A stretch of DNA of 64,000 nucleotides from Echinicola arenosa. Its GTDB lineage: Bacteria > Bacteroidota > Bacteroidia > Cytophagales > Cyclobacteriaceae. The stretch is taken from positions 248,001-312,000 of the forward strand of contig NZ_JACYTQ010000002.1 in the NCBI RefSeq assembly GCF_014841125.1. The letters are read 5' to 3'. Positions 17,900 to 25,976 of the stretch are shown one piece after another. Position 1 is the stretch's first letter; the number at the start of each line of letters is the position of its first letter. Both the position numbers and the translations under genes were made by a program. The notes under the pieces were generated by a model. The model worked only from the letters and a program-made list of their open reading frames with translations, ran no database searches and was not told the origin of the DNA.

Positions 17900-18568
17900 A
17901 TGCTCCATCTCAAGCTTGAGGAACTGATTAAAGAATTAAAGGATAGAAATATCCTGCTCAAAAACAGCATTGATTTCGATGCTTTTGAGCAATGGTGCAA
18001 TCTAAGCGACCAACTGATCACCCTTCATGACATTGGCAATTACAGGCCTGTATTTATCAACAACGCCTGTAAAACTTTCTATGGTTTTGAAAATAATTTT
18101 CTGAAAGGAATGGATTATATCTATTATCTCAAAACAATTCACCCCTCCTACTATCCAACGCTATTTAGATCCCTTACATTTTTCAATGAAGACAAGGAGA
18201 AATTTCTTAACCTTACTTACAAGCTAAAAGATGCAAGTGGAAACTGGAGATTAATGGTCGGCATAACCCAAACGGTCACAAGATCCAAAACCGGAAAACC
18301 TCTTCATGCCATTTCCATCATCACTCCTCATGAGAACTTTTCTCCTGAAACAGACGCTCCAATCCTATTATTAGAATCACTGACCAAAAGAGAAATGGAA
18401 GTTTTCATGAAGTTGATTGAGGGATTGAGTGCCAACGAAACGGCTCATGCGCTATTTATCTCTGAAGAAACAGTCAAAAAACACAAGAAAAATATCTTCA
18501 AAAAATTGAAATGCAACAAAATCAGTGAGCTGGTCGCCATGGCATTTGAGCTTGGAGTAAAATATTAA
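17900..18568 (+). CDS. PAS domain LuxR-type transcription regulator
   Basis: This 222-residue regulator has a PAS-like sensor region (about 35-145, with NYRPVFINNACKTFYGFE and GNWRLMVGITQTV) and a C-terminal LuxR/GerE helix-turn-helix (about 158-222) starting LTKREMEVFMKLIEGLSANE with recognition helix SEETVKKHKKNIFKKL. This arrangement is common in Bacteroidota. It lies 83 bp after the FkbH-like gene on the same strand; an overlapping ATG 11 bp upstream is in another frame and reaches a stop quickly. The stop codon touches the terminator stem at 18567. Confidence 0.85.
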   Translation: MLHLKLEELIKELKDRNILLKNSIDFDAFEQWCNLSDQLITLHDIGNYRPVFINNACKTFYGFENNFLKGMDYIYYLKTIHPSYYPTLFRSLTFFNEDKEKFLNLTYKLKDASGNWRLMVGITQTVTRSKTGKPLHAISIITPHENFSPETDAPILLLESLTKREMEVFMKLIEGLSANETAHALFISEETVKKHKKNIFKKLKCNKISELVAMAFELGVKY

Positions 18569-18593
18569 AGGGCAACCATTCTGGTCGCCCTTT
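18567..18593 (-). terminator. Intrinsic terminator (adenosine kinase)
   Basis: A 12-bp stem with arms 18567-18578 and 18582-18593 carries one A/C mismatch in plus RNA but a G-U pair in minus RNA. It therefore mainly serves the minus-strand adenosine kinase gene, though it may work in both directions between convergent genes. Confidence 0.8.
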
Positions 18594-18602
18594 AATTATA
18601 AT

Positions 18603-19607
18603 CTATAATTCCGGTTTCAGTTTTTCCAACACCTCTTTGGCTTCATGCCACTCCAATCTTGGCCCAAACTGGCTCACAATCCTTGAAGATGCTAGGCTGG
18701 CCAGTTTGCCACTTGACGCGTAGGAATGTCCATTGGTGATGCCATATAAAAATGCACCTGCAAACATATCCCCAGCTCCATTGCTATCCACTGCTTCTGT
18801 TTTATAAGGTTCAATATCTATAAACGTATCTCCATCATAAATCATCGCACCATTCTTACCTTGGGTAATCACAAAATGCTTGGCAACTTTTTTCAACTCT
18901 TCTCTAGCTTCTTGAAGATTATCCTTTCCAGTATAAAGCATTGCCTCTTCTTCATTGGCAAATAAAAGATCCACGCTTGCACCGATCACTTCATCAAATC
19001 CTTCTTTGAAGTACTTTACCATAGCTGGATCAGAGAAAGTTAAAGCAACTTTTGTTCCCGACTGTTCAGCCAGCTTCTTGGCTTGCTTCATGGCAGCTTT
19101 ACCATTGGGAGAAGTTACCAAATACCCTTCTATATAGAGGTATTCGGCATCATTGATTATCGCTTCATTGATATCCTTGGTGGAAAATTCTTGGGTAATG
19201 CCCAAAAAGGTATTCATGGTTCTTTCTGCATCATCAGTTACCATTACCAGGCATTTCCCTGTAATTCCCTCTTCCAAAGCCTCCACATTGAGATTATGGT
19301 CTACTCCAGAAGCTTTTAAATCCTCCACAAAAAACTTACCCAATGTATCATTGGCAACCTTACAATTATAGTATGAGCTTCCCCCAAACTGACTTACAGC
19401 AATGATGGAATTAGCTGCAGATCCTCCACATTGTTTCTTGGCCTCAGCTGTATCAATCACCTTCATCAGCTCATTTTGCCTTTCCTCATCCACTAAAGTC
19501 ATCAGGCCTTTTTCCACACCATTAGCTGATAAAAAGGCGTCAGAAACCTGAAACTCCATATCCACTAGGGCATTGCCCATACCGACTACATTATACTTCT
19601 TATTCAT
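18603..19607 (-). CDS. Adenosine kinase, PfkB family
   Basis: This 334-residue cytoplasmic ribokinase-family enzyme phosphorylates adenosine or a related nucleoside to the monophosphate. The N-terminal MGNALVDMEF and GGSAANS segments form the substrate site. The C-terminal DSNGAGDMFAGAF holds the catalytic aspartate and anion hole. Length and motifs fit the bacterial adenosine kinase-like PfkB group; a sugar kinase is less likely. It is a single gene, with a terminator directly after its stop and the GNAT-like gene 38 bp upstream on the same strand. Confidence 0.85.
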   Translation of the reverse strand: MNKKYNVVGMGNALVDMEFQVSDAFLSANGVEKGLMTLVDEERQNELMKVIDTAEAKKQCGGSAANSIIAVSQFGGSSYYNCKVANDTLGKFFVEDLKASGVDHNLNVEALEEGITGKCLVMVTDDAERTMNTFLGITQEFSTKDINEAIINDAEYLYIEGYLVTSPNGKAAMKQAKKLAEQSGTKVALTFSDPAMVKYFKEGFDEVIGASVDLLFANEEEAMLYTGKDNLQEAREELKKVAKHFVITQGKNGAMIYDGDTFIDIEPYKTEAVDSNGAGDMFAGAFLYGITNGHSYASSGKLASLASSRIVSQFGPRLEWHEAKEVLEKLKPEL

Positions 19608-19645
19608 ATTTTATGCTATCAAAGCCTTACGGCCATTTACAATTC

Positions 19646-20809
19646 CTATTCAAAAATCTTATGACGCTCAAAGGGTTTTTCCCTATCAAACAAATACCTA
19701 TAGGTATGATGCGTCTTATATATTACTGCATTCAATTGCTCACAAACACGCATCATCTTCGGGCTAAAGTCCCCGATCCAGTTCATCTCTATGGTTTCAT
19801 AAGGAAAGGAGGGCTGACCCGACATATCATTGTACTTTTTCACCATAGCACTTTCTACCCCCTTACCTTGATGATCAGGCACCACCCCGAAAACCAAGCC
19901 TAGCATCTTATTAGGCGGATTGAATAGCTTATGGTACAGAAATTTGAGTTTACCAATCCAGTCCAATTTACCATTCACATGCTTGAATATCTGATTAAGT
20001 TCAGGTATGGAAATAAAAAAACTAATTGGTTCATTTTTATAAAAACCAAAGTAAATCAACTTTTCATCCAAAACAGGTTTTAGTTTTTTCAACATCAACT
20101 GAGCCTCTTTGATGGACATGGTTTTGCCCATATGTCTCGCCCAAGCTTTGTTATAGACAGTAACAAAATACTCGGGAAATTTCTCTTTCAACTCTTTACC
20201 TTTCAGATACCTGTAATTATAATCGGGATCATCTATGGTAATGGCTGCTCTCTTGTGAAATTTCGGATCAAAGTCAACACCTTTTACTGGCCTCATATAA
20301 GTATACTGCTTAAAGTATACCTTAAAACCATACTCCTCAAAGAACTGCTGGTAATACGCAAAGTTCCAGGGCATATTATAATTGGCAGGAGAAAAACCAT
20401 CCACTAACAATCCCCACCATTTGTCCCGCTCACCAAAGTTCACAGGGCCATCCATCGCCTCCATACCCTGCTCTTCTAACCAAGACTTAGCGGTATCAAA
20501 CAGAAGGAATGCCGCTTCCTGATCATCAATACATTCAAAAAAGCCCATACCACCAGTAGGTTGCTTATCTTTCCATTTTGGATTGGTGAAAGCCGCGATT
20601 CTGCCTATAGTCTCTCCTTTTTCATTTTTTAGCAACCAACGTTTTGCTTTGGCTCCTTTTCTGAAGAGCTTATTGGTTTCTTCATGGAACAAACTTTCAA
20701 TATCGGTATCAATGGGTTGAATCCAATTCTTTTCGTTTTTATATAACCTTACTGCCATATCCAAAAACTCCTTGGCAAGAGCAGGGTTGGTCACCTCCAA
20801 TAACTTCAT
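19646..20809 (-). CDS. GNAT-like protein of unknown substrate
   Basis: This 387-residue soluble protein has features of an acyltransferase: an N-terminal ATNPALAKEFLDMA-like region, WLLKNEKGETIGRIAAF (a GNAT strand pair), and a C-terminal LGLVFGVVPDHQGKGVESAMV segment resembling the acetyl-CoA-binding Q/RxxGxG/A signature. At over twice the length of a single GNAT domain it is probably a double-domain form common in Bacteroidota. The substrate is unknown. It lies 38 bp upstream of the adenosine kinase gene on the same strand and may be cotranscribed. Confidence 0.7.
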   Translation of the reverse strand: MKLLEVTNPALAKEFLDMAVRLYKNEKNWIQPIDTDIESLFHEETNKLFRKGAKAKRWLLKNEKGETIGRIAAFTNPKWKDKQPTGGMGFFECIDDQEAAFLLFDTAKSWLEEQGMEAMDGPVNFGERDKWWGLLVDGFSPANYNMPWNFAYYQQFFEEYGFKVYFKQYTYMRPVKGVDFDPKFHKRAAITIDDPDYNYRYLKGKELKEKFPEYFVTVYNKAWARHMGKTMSIKEAQLMLKKLKPVLDEKLIYFGFYKNEPISFFISIPELNQIFKHVNGKLDWIGKLKFLYHKLFNPPNKMLGLVFGVVPDHQGKGVESAMVKKYNDMSGQPSFPYETIEMNWIGDFSPKMMRVCEQLNAVIYKTHHTYRYLFDREKPFERHKIFE

Positions 20810-20897
20810 GGTAATGGGTGTTTTTTTGAAAGGCTAAAAATAGGGAGTTTGAAGGGAAAGAAAAAGAAGCCTGTACTTAAGCTCTTCCGATATGCAA

Positions 20898-21146
20898 TTA
20901 TTTCTTAAACATCAGCTCCTGCACGTATTTAAAACGTATAAAACCCCAAGACTTAACAAACTCTTCACGGTTCACCAAGCCTTTGGATTTCAGTCTACGA
21001 TAATCCCAGACAGGACGGTAAACAAAAAAGTAAAGTACAAACAAAACAAAAAAATTGCCCCAACCTATATAATCATATAGGAACAGTTGCATCACAATCA
21101 TCATGGGCAAAATAGTCACTAAGTGATAAGCTACTAGCTTTTTCAT
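20898..21146 (-). CDS. Small membrane protein of unknown function
   Basis: The likely product is 82 residues, starting MKKLVAYHLVTILPMM. This start is preferred over one 28 codons upstream because AAAGGA precedes it at a normal ribosome-site distance. Two hydrophobic segments (about 5-23 and 29-46) suggest a two-helix membrane protein followed by a basic soluble tail ending in KYVQELMFKK. I recognise no family. It is encoded between the RimO and GNAT-like genes on the same strand. Confidence 0.55.
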   Translation of the reverse strand: MKKLVAYHLVTILPMMIVMQLFLYDYIGWGNFFVLFVLYFFVYRPVWDYRRLKSKGLVNREEFVKSWGFIRFKYVQELMFKK

Positions 21147-21319
21147 ATTTGCTAATCCTTTTATCAAAACTATTTTCAGCCCAAAGACCTTTAAGGACTT
21201 CAGGTTATTTGGGGTAAACTTGGGAACCAAACATAAATCGATTTATATACTTTTTCCCAAAGCAATAACTTTAATATAAGGAAATCTATTTAAAATATGA
21301 GGTTATAATCAAAAAACAT

Positions 21320-21346
21320 GAAGGCCAATTCAATGAACCGGCCTTC
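21320..21346 (-). terminator. Intrinsic terminator of rimO
   Basis: Two 13-nt arms (21320-21332 and 21334-21346) pair completely in minus-strand RNA, using two G-U pairs that are mismatches in the plus RNA. A T-rich tail follows on the minus strand. It lies 27 bp after the rimO stop. Confidence 0.75.
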
Positions 21347-21372
21347 TTGCTTTGGTCTATAATATCATAATT

Positions 21373-22707
21373 TTAGTTAATCACATCTCCATAAAGGTCA
21401 AATTCAGTAGCCTCCTTTATCTTGACATCCACAAAATCACCTATTCGGCAATAGTGCTTTGAAGCATCAATCAACACTTCATTGTCGACTTCCACAGAAT
21501 CATACTCAGTTCTCCCCACAAAGTACCCATTCTCTTTTTTGTCTACTAGTACCTTAAAGTTTTTTCCGACTTTTTCCTGATTAAGATCAAAAGAAATCTG
21601 CTCCTGGACCTCCATCAAGTGATTTGCTCTTGCTTGCTTCTCTTCCTGTGGGACATCATCCTTCATGGAAAATGCATGGGTATCTTCTTCGTGGCTATAA
21701 GTAAACACCCCTAAACGCTCAAACTTCATTCTTTCCACAAAGTCCACCATCTCTTGAAACTCTTTTTCTCCTTCACCTGGGTGCCCTGCTATCAAGGTTG
21801 TCCTGATGGCAATACCTGGAATCTTCTCCCTAATACGATGGATCAATTCTTCCTGTTTCTCCCTGCTCGTGCCTCTCCTCATTACCTTTAACACTTCGCT
21901 GGAACCATGTTGAAGAGGAATATCCAAATAGTTACATATATTAGGATGGTCCGCCATCACATCAATGACGTCCATTGGGAAACCTGTTGGGTAAGCATAG
22001 TGCAGTCTCACCCAATCAATTCCATTGACATCGGCCAAGGATGTCATCAAATCTGCCAGACGCCTCTTTTTATAGAGGTCCAACCCATAGTAAGTGGAGT
22101 CTTGGGCAATCAATAACAACTCCTTAGTACCATTGGCAGCCTTGTGCTCAGCTTCTTTGACCAACTCTTCAATTGGCTTAGAAACATGGCCACCGCGCAT
22201 CAAGGGTATAGCACAAAAAGAACATGGCCTGTCGCAGCCTTCAGAAATCTTCATGTAAGCGTAATGGGAAGGATGTGTCAACAAACGTTCTCCAACCAAT
22301 TCATGCTTGTAATCCGCTTTGAATTTTTTCAAAAGTGCTGGAAGGTCTCTGGTACCAAAGAAAGCATCCACTTGAGGAATTTCCTTCTCCAGGTCATCCT
22401 TATATCTTTGGGATAGGCAACCTGTCACATAAACCTTCTCGACCAAGCCTTTTTCCTTGGCATCCACATATTGCAATATGGTGTCTACAGACTCCTGCTT
22501 GGCATTATCTATAAACCCACAAGTATTAATGATAACGATATTATTATCTTTCTGCTGAGACTCATGAGACACCGCTATCCCATTCCCCTTCAACTGTGTG
22601 AGCATCACTTCTGAATCCACCAAATTTTTGGAGCACCCCATGGTGATGATATTCACCTTATCTTTTTTTAACGTTCTCGCCTTCAAATCTTTTCTGCTTT
22701 CCTGCAA
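21373..22707 (-). CDS. rimO: Ribosomal protein S12 methylthiotransferase RimO
   Basis: This 444-residue radical-SAM enzyme methylthiolates the conserved aspartate of ribosomal protein S12. The MTTase N-domain cysteines are Cys25 (MGCSKNLVDSE), Cys63 and Cys97. The radical-SAM cluster is C158-x3-C162-x2-C165 in EGCDRPCSFCAIP. A C-terminal TRAM-like domain begins near 375. The MGCSKNLVDSEVM phrase separates RimO from its tRNA-modifying relative MiaB. It is preceded by an intergenic gap and followed by its own terminator. Confidence 0.95.
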   Translation of the reverse strand: MQESRKDLKARTLKKDKVNIITMGCSKNLVDSEVMLTQLKGNGIAVSHESQQKDNNIVIINTCGFIDNAKQESVDTILQYVDAKEKGLVEKVYVTGCLSQRYKDDLEKEIPQVDAFFGTRDLPALLKKFKADYKHELVGERLLTHPSHYAYMKISEGCDRPCSFCAIPLMRGGHVSKPIEELVKEAEHKAANGTKELLLIAQDSTYYGLDLYKKRRLADLMTSLADVNGIDWVRLHYAYPTGFPMDVIDVMADHPNICNYLDIPLQHGSSEVLKVMRRGTSREKQEELIHRIREKIPGIAIRTTLIAGHPGEGEKEFQEMVDFVERMKFERLGVFTYSHEEDTHAFSMKDDVPQEEKQARANHLMEVQEQISFDLNQEKVGKNFKVLVDKKENGYFVGRTEYDSVEVDNEVLIDASKHYCRIGDFVDVKIKEATEFDLYGDVIN

Positions 22708-22805
22708 AAGTACAAAAAGTTAAACAATACGCATGATGTGTTGCCATTTAAGTATTACTTGACCCCATTGCATCAACACCATCCTCTTAAGCCTCATAAA
22801 AAACA

Positions 22806-22838
22806 AAACAGGCCATGACTTAGTGCCATGACCTGTTT
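22806..22838 (-). terminator. Intrinsic terminator of the oxidoreductase gene
   Basis: Two 14-nt arms (22806-22819 and 22825-22838) around a 5-nt loop pair fully only in minus-strand RNA, through two G-U pairs, and are followed there by a T-rich run. It lies 27 bp after the stop of the Gfo/Idh/MocA gene. Confidence 0.85.
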
Positions 22839-22864
22839 GATCATATTTTCGGTACTTGAAGCAA

Positions 22865-24331
22865 TTATACTTCCCAGCCTTGACGGTATTCTCTACCTAC
22901 AAACTGATTGGCTTCTTCCAAATTGGTGATTCTCATTTTTTCACCATCCCAAAGCAATTTCTTTCTGCCATAATATTCCGTTCTGCCTTTAGCATTTTCT
23001 TTCCTAAGCATATAACTACGGATAGCCAAGTTCCCCATTAATACCGTCTCCGTCATAGGGCCGGCATAATCAAATGATGAGGTAAGTTCTCTATGCTCCT
23101 TACTTCCAAAACCTGCTTTACAGGCATCCACCCACTTGCGTTGATGACCATATTCCGGTTCTGGGAAGTCCTCAGTTTGTGGACCAAACTCCGTGGTACC
23201 ATCATTATAATACAGCTTCGGCATTAGAGGTGAACTGTCATTGATATTGGTTGAAATAATTCCTTTATCTCCTATGATCAGAACGCCGTTTGCACTTTCA
23301 GCCCCTCCGATATCATGATCTGCCGGGATAATATCAGGGTGAGCTGGACGGATACCTCCATCACTCCAAGTCATCTCAATTGGTGACTTGCTCTTTTCTG
23401 TAGCATCAAAGTGAAGGGTAATGAAAGACGACGCAGGACAACCTTCAGGATGATAATCAGGCGTCCACATTTGGCTGTAAACTGCGCCCACACTACATTC
23501 TGCATCTTTTGGATAATGTAATCCCAATGTACGGAAAGGAATATCCACCAAGTGACATCCTACATCCCCAAGGGCACCTGTGCCATATTCCCACCAACCT
23601 CTCCAGTTGAATGGATGGATATTAGGCGTATAAGGAATCTTCTTAGAGGGGCCTAACCAAAGATCCCAAGCCAAATCATCAGGCTTTTTACTAGGTGCTG
23701 GTTCAGGAAAAGCATTACCTTGTGGCCATACCGGACGGTTGGTCCATATCTGTACCTTGGATACGGAACCTATCTTTCCTGAATCAATCCAGTCCTGTAC
23801 GATTTGTAGATAAGGATTCGAACCCCCTTGGTTCCCCATTTGGGTAACGATTTTTTCATCCCTAGCCATCTGCGTAAGCATTCTGGCCTCACGGATATTA
23901 TGGGTCATGGGCTTCTGTACATAACAATGCACACCTCTCTCCATGGCATACTTAGCCGCTGGACCATGAACATGATCAGGGGTAGAAATGGTCACCGCAT
24001 CAATATCCTTTTCGTTATCCAGCATCTCCCTGTAATCCGCATACAATTTGGCATTAGGGAAATTCTTCACCGACTGTGAAGCAGATCCTGAAAAATCCAC
24101 ATCACAAAGTGCCACTACGCGCTCGCGGCCATTAACCGAAGCATTTTTGATATCACTGGCGCCTTTTCCACCTGCACCAATAGCTGCGATATTCAACTGA
24201 TCACTCGGAGCGGTGAAACCCACGCCTCCCAAGACATGTCTCGGTACAATTAAAACTGAAGATGCCAAAGCGGCATTTTTAATGAAATTTCTACGCGAGT
24301 TATTCTCTTCCGATTTTTTTGATTTTTCCAT
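22865..24331 (-). CDS. Exported Gfo/Idh/MocA-family oxidoreductase
   Basis: This 488-residue oxidoreductase has a twin-arginine-like signal (SRRNFIKNAALASS, RR at 13-14), so it is probably folded with its cofactor and exported. The Rossmann motif is IGAGGKG (51-57). The usual EKP motif reads QKP in CYVQKPMTHN. C-terminal sequences such as GCHLVDIPFRTLGLHYP fit the periplasmic Bacteroidota branch that acts on sugars or glycan derivatives. No carbohydrate operon surrounds it, so the substrate is open. Confidence 0.85.
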   Translation of the reverse strand: MEKSKKSEENNSRRNFIKNAALASSVLIVPRHVLGGVGFTAPSDQLNIAAIGAGGKGASDIKNASVNGRERVVALCDVDFSGSASQSVKNFPNAKLYADYREMLDNEKDIDAVTISTPDHVHGPAAKYAMERGVHCYVQKPMTHNIREARMLTQMARDEKIVTQMGNQGGSNPYLQIVQDWIDSGKIGSVSKVQIWTNRPVWPQGNAFPEPAPSKKPDDLAWDLWLGPSKKIPYTPNIHPFNWRGWWEYGTGALGDVGCHLVDIPFRTLGLHYPKDAECSVGAVYSQMWTPDYHPEGCPASSFITLHFDATEKSKSPIEMTWSDGGIRPAHPDIIPADHDIGGAESANGVLIIGDKGIISTNINDSSPLMPKLYYNDGTTEFGPQTEDFPEPEYGHQRKWVDACKAGFGSKEHRELTSSFDYAGPMTETVLMGNLAIRSYMLRKENAKGRTEYYGRKKLLWDGEKMRITNLEEANQFVGREYRQGWEV

Positions 24332-24576
24332 TGGTTATAAACTGTTGGGTTAAGTGCTTAATCGAATTACCAACCGTAATTTAGGCATTTTTATTTCTAG
24401 ACCACTACTATTTCATGATATTGTTTCTTTCAAAATTCTTCCGAATTAAAAATACACATCAAGCGACAATATTCATTTATTCAAATCTTGCCGAAACTCT
24501 TTACCTCCGATAAAACCTCCTATATTTCACTAAAATCTAGTAAAAAGTTGAAAAACATCTATTTTCTAAAACTATA

Positions 24577-24601
24577 AATGGAGCACACGGGGTGCTCCAT
24601 T
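24577..24601. terminator. Terminator-like hairpin
   Basis: AATGGAGCAC (24577-24586) and GTGCTCCATT (24592-24601) form a perfect 10-bp stem, and plus RNA continues with a T-rich tail. No plus-strand gene lies upstream, so it may end a small RNA or act on minus-strand read-through from the propeller genes. Confidence 0.6.
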
Positions 24602-24686
24602 TTTCATATTAAATAAATATTAATTGTATGCCTTGGATTTAAACTATTCATAACGACACATTTTCTAGCGTAGGTAAATAAATATC

Positions 24687-24776
24687 TACTTTTGGTACTC
24701 GTACAGCAAACGATAATTTTTTCAACTCCTTGCTTTACTTTTTAAAGAGGCGCTGATGGGAATCAGCGTCTTTTTA
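24687..24776 (+). ncRNA. Candidate small RNA, about 75 nt
   Basis: A TACTTTTG box (24687-24694) fits the Bacteroidota -7 consensus and would start RNA near 24700. A GC-rich hairpin at 24744-24773 with a five-T tail would end it. The predicted RNA is about 75 nt, plus strand, and ends 19 bp short of the minus-strand propeller gene. No -33 TTTG at proper spacing was found and no known family is recognised. Confidence 0.3.
24744..24773 (+). terminator. Intrinsic terminator, plus orientation
   Basis: AAAGAGGCGCTGAT and ATCAGCGTCTTT pair with a 2-nt bulge around a 4-nt GGGA loop, and plus RNA carries a T-rich tail. The minus-strand tail is A-rich, so plus orientation is preferred although the next plus gene upstream is far away. 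Confidence 0.65.
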
Positions 24777-24794
24777 TTTGCTGTATATTTCGAT

Positions 24795-25976
24795 TCATTC
24801 TTCTATCAGTTCCAACAAATAAAAAGTCTCAAAATCCTCTTCTTGACCAAAGTAATATTTATTCTTCGAAGCCATTATTTTTCCATCTGGCATCACAGCT
24901 TTGATCATTTTAGCCTCTAAAGGCAGTGCAACACTCTTATCAACCAAATTATGCTCCTTATCCAATACTGCAATATAATAGGGATTTACCTCTCGAGACT
25001 TTAAAGGATCATTTACTAATTCCTCATTATATTCTGTATTTCTAATACCATTTCTATAAACCACAATAATATTATTTCCGAAGCTGTCTGAGAACTGCAC
25101 ATCTCCAGGGCGCATTTCTTTATAATTACTATCCCAATCGAAGGATTTTTGACTTTCTGAAGGAATGGCACTTACAAACTTATCGCTTCCAAAACTGACA
25201 GATTCCACAAAAGACAGGGTCTTTCCCTTAATTTCATAAACATATAATACCGGCTCATTTCCCAATAGCAAATAAATAAAATTATCATTTCTAGTGACAT
25301 TTGGATAAAGAGGACCAAAATATTGATCTACTTTATACTTACTGGACTGAGGAATTGGAAGAACGGGGTTTAAATTCCCATTTTTTAAGTCAATAAAATC
25401 CAAGTAGTATTCCCTGTATTCCTCACTTCGTCCTCCTGAGATTTGACCTAATAAAAGATCATCTGAAACCTTAAAAATTTTCTTCTTTTGATTCCAATTA
25501 TGAAACTCAATTGTAAATGGAAGAGCAATATCTTTAACATGCGTCCCATTTTTTTCAAAGACTGATAGTTTTCCAAAGTTATTGGCCACCAATAGCTTTC
25601 CCTCTTCATAAAACCCTAAAGAAACTGGGCTGTTGATGGGATGTGGATTATCCCCTCCCCTTGAGTACAACTCATGAATTTCACCAGATTGATCAAAAAT
25701 AATCAGTTCTTCAGTTTTAAAGTTAAAACCAAGAATTTCTCCACTCATTACATCAATGTCGGTAATTTCAAGCTCCCCTCGATAATCTAAACGAATAGAG
25801 TCCACAATTTCCAAATGATAACGCTTCTCTGCCCCTTCAGTCAAAGCTACATCTTCTACTTTTTGCTTACAAGAATTCATCCCCCATACCCCAAGTGTAC
25901 CAAAAAGAACCATTGAACTTAATCTTGACACACTTCTTATAATTGCCATTGCACTTAAAAAACTTTGAATAATCAT
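24795..25976 (-). CDS. Six-bladed beta-propeller lipoprotein, copy 2
   Basis: This 393-residue protein has a lipoprotein signal (about 1-36; lipobox-like GMNSC) and repeated beta-strand blocks such as EILGFNFKTEELIIFDQSG and KLLVANNFGKLSVFEKNG, typical of the Bacteroidota six-bladed propeller family. Such proteins are anchored at the envelope and usually have no assigned ligand. It overlaps the upstream paralogous gene by 4 bp, so the two are translationally coupled. Met10 is an alternative start. Confidence 0.7.
   Translation of the reverse strand: MIIQSFLSAMAIIRSVSRLSSMVLFGTLGVWGMNSCKQKVEDVALTEGAEKRYHLEIVDSIRLDYRGELEITDIDVMSGEILGFNFKTEELIIFDQSGEIHELYSRGGDNPHPINSPVSLGFYEEGKLLVANNFGKLSVFEKNGTHVKDIALPFTIEFHNWNQKKKIFKVSDDLLLGQISGGRSEEYREYYLDFIDLKNGNLNPVLPIPQSSKYKVDQYFGPLYPNVTRNDNFIYLLLGNEPVLYVYEIKGKTLSFVESVSFGSDKFVSAIPSESQKSFDWDSNYKEMRPGDVQFSDSFGNNIIVVYRNGIRNTEYNEELVNDPLKSREVNPYYIAVLDKEHNLVDKSVALPLEAKMIKAVMPDGKIMASKNKYYFGQEEDFETFYLLELIEE

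Larger units (their letters stand above)
24332..24794. other. Gene-free region with hairpins and possible small RNA
   Basis: This 463-bp region lies between the oxidoreductase start and the propeller lipoprotein end. It contains two terminator-like hairpins (24577-24601 and 24744-24773) and a TACTTTTG -7-like box on the plus strand (24687-24694). No coding frame is convincing. It should also hold the oxidoreductase promoter. Confidence 0.55.

Noticed and set aside
24332-24794. tRNA or known structured RNA in the gap
   Set aside because: No cloverleaf, CCA end or known riboswitch core was found; only simple hairpins are present.
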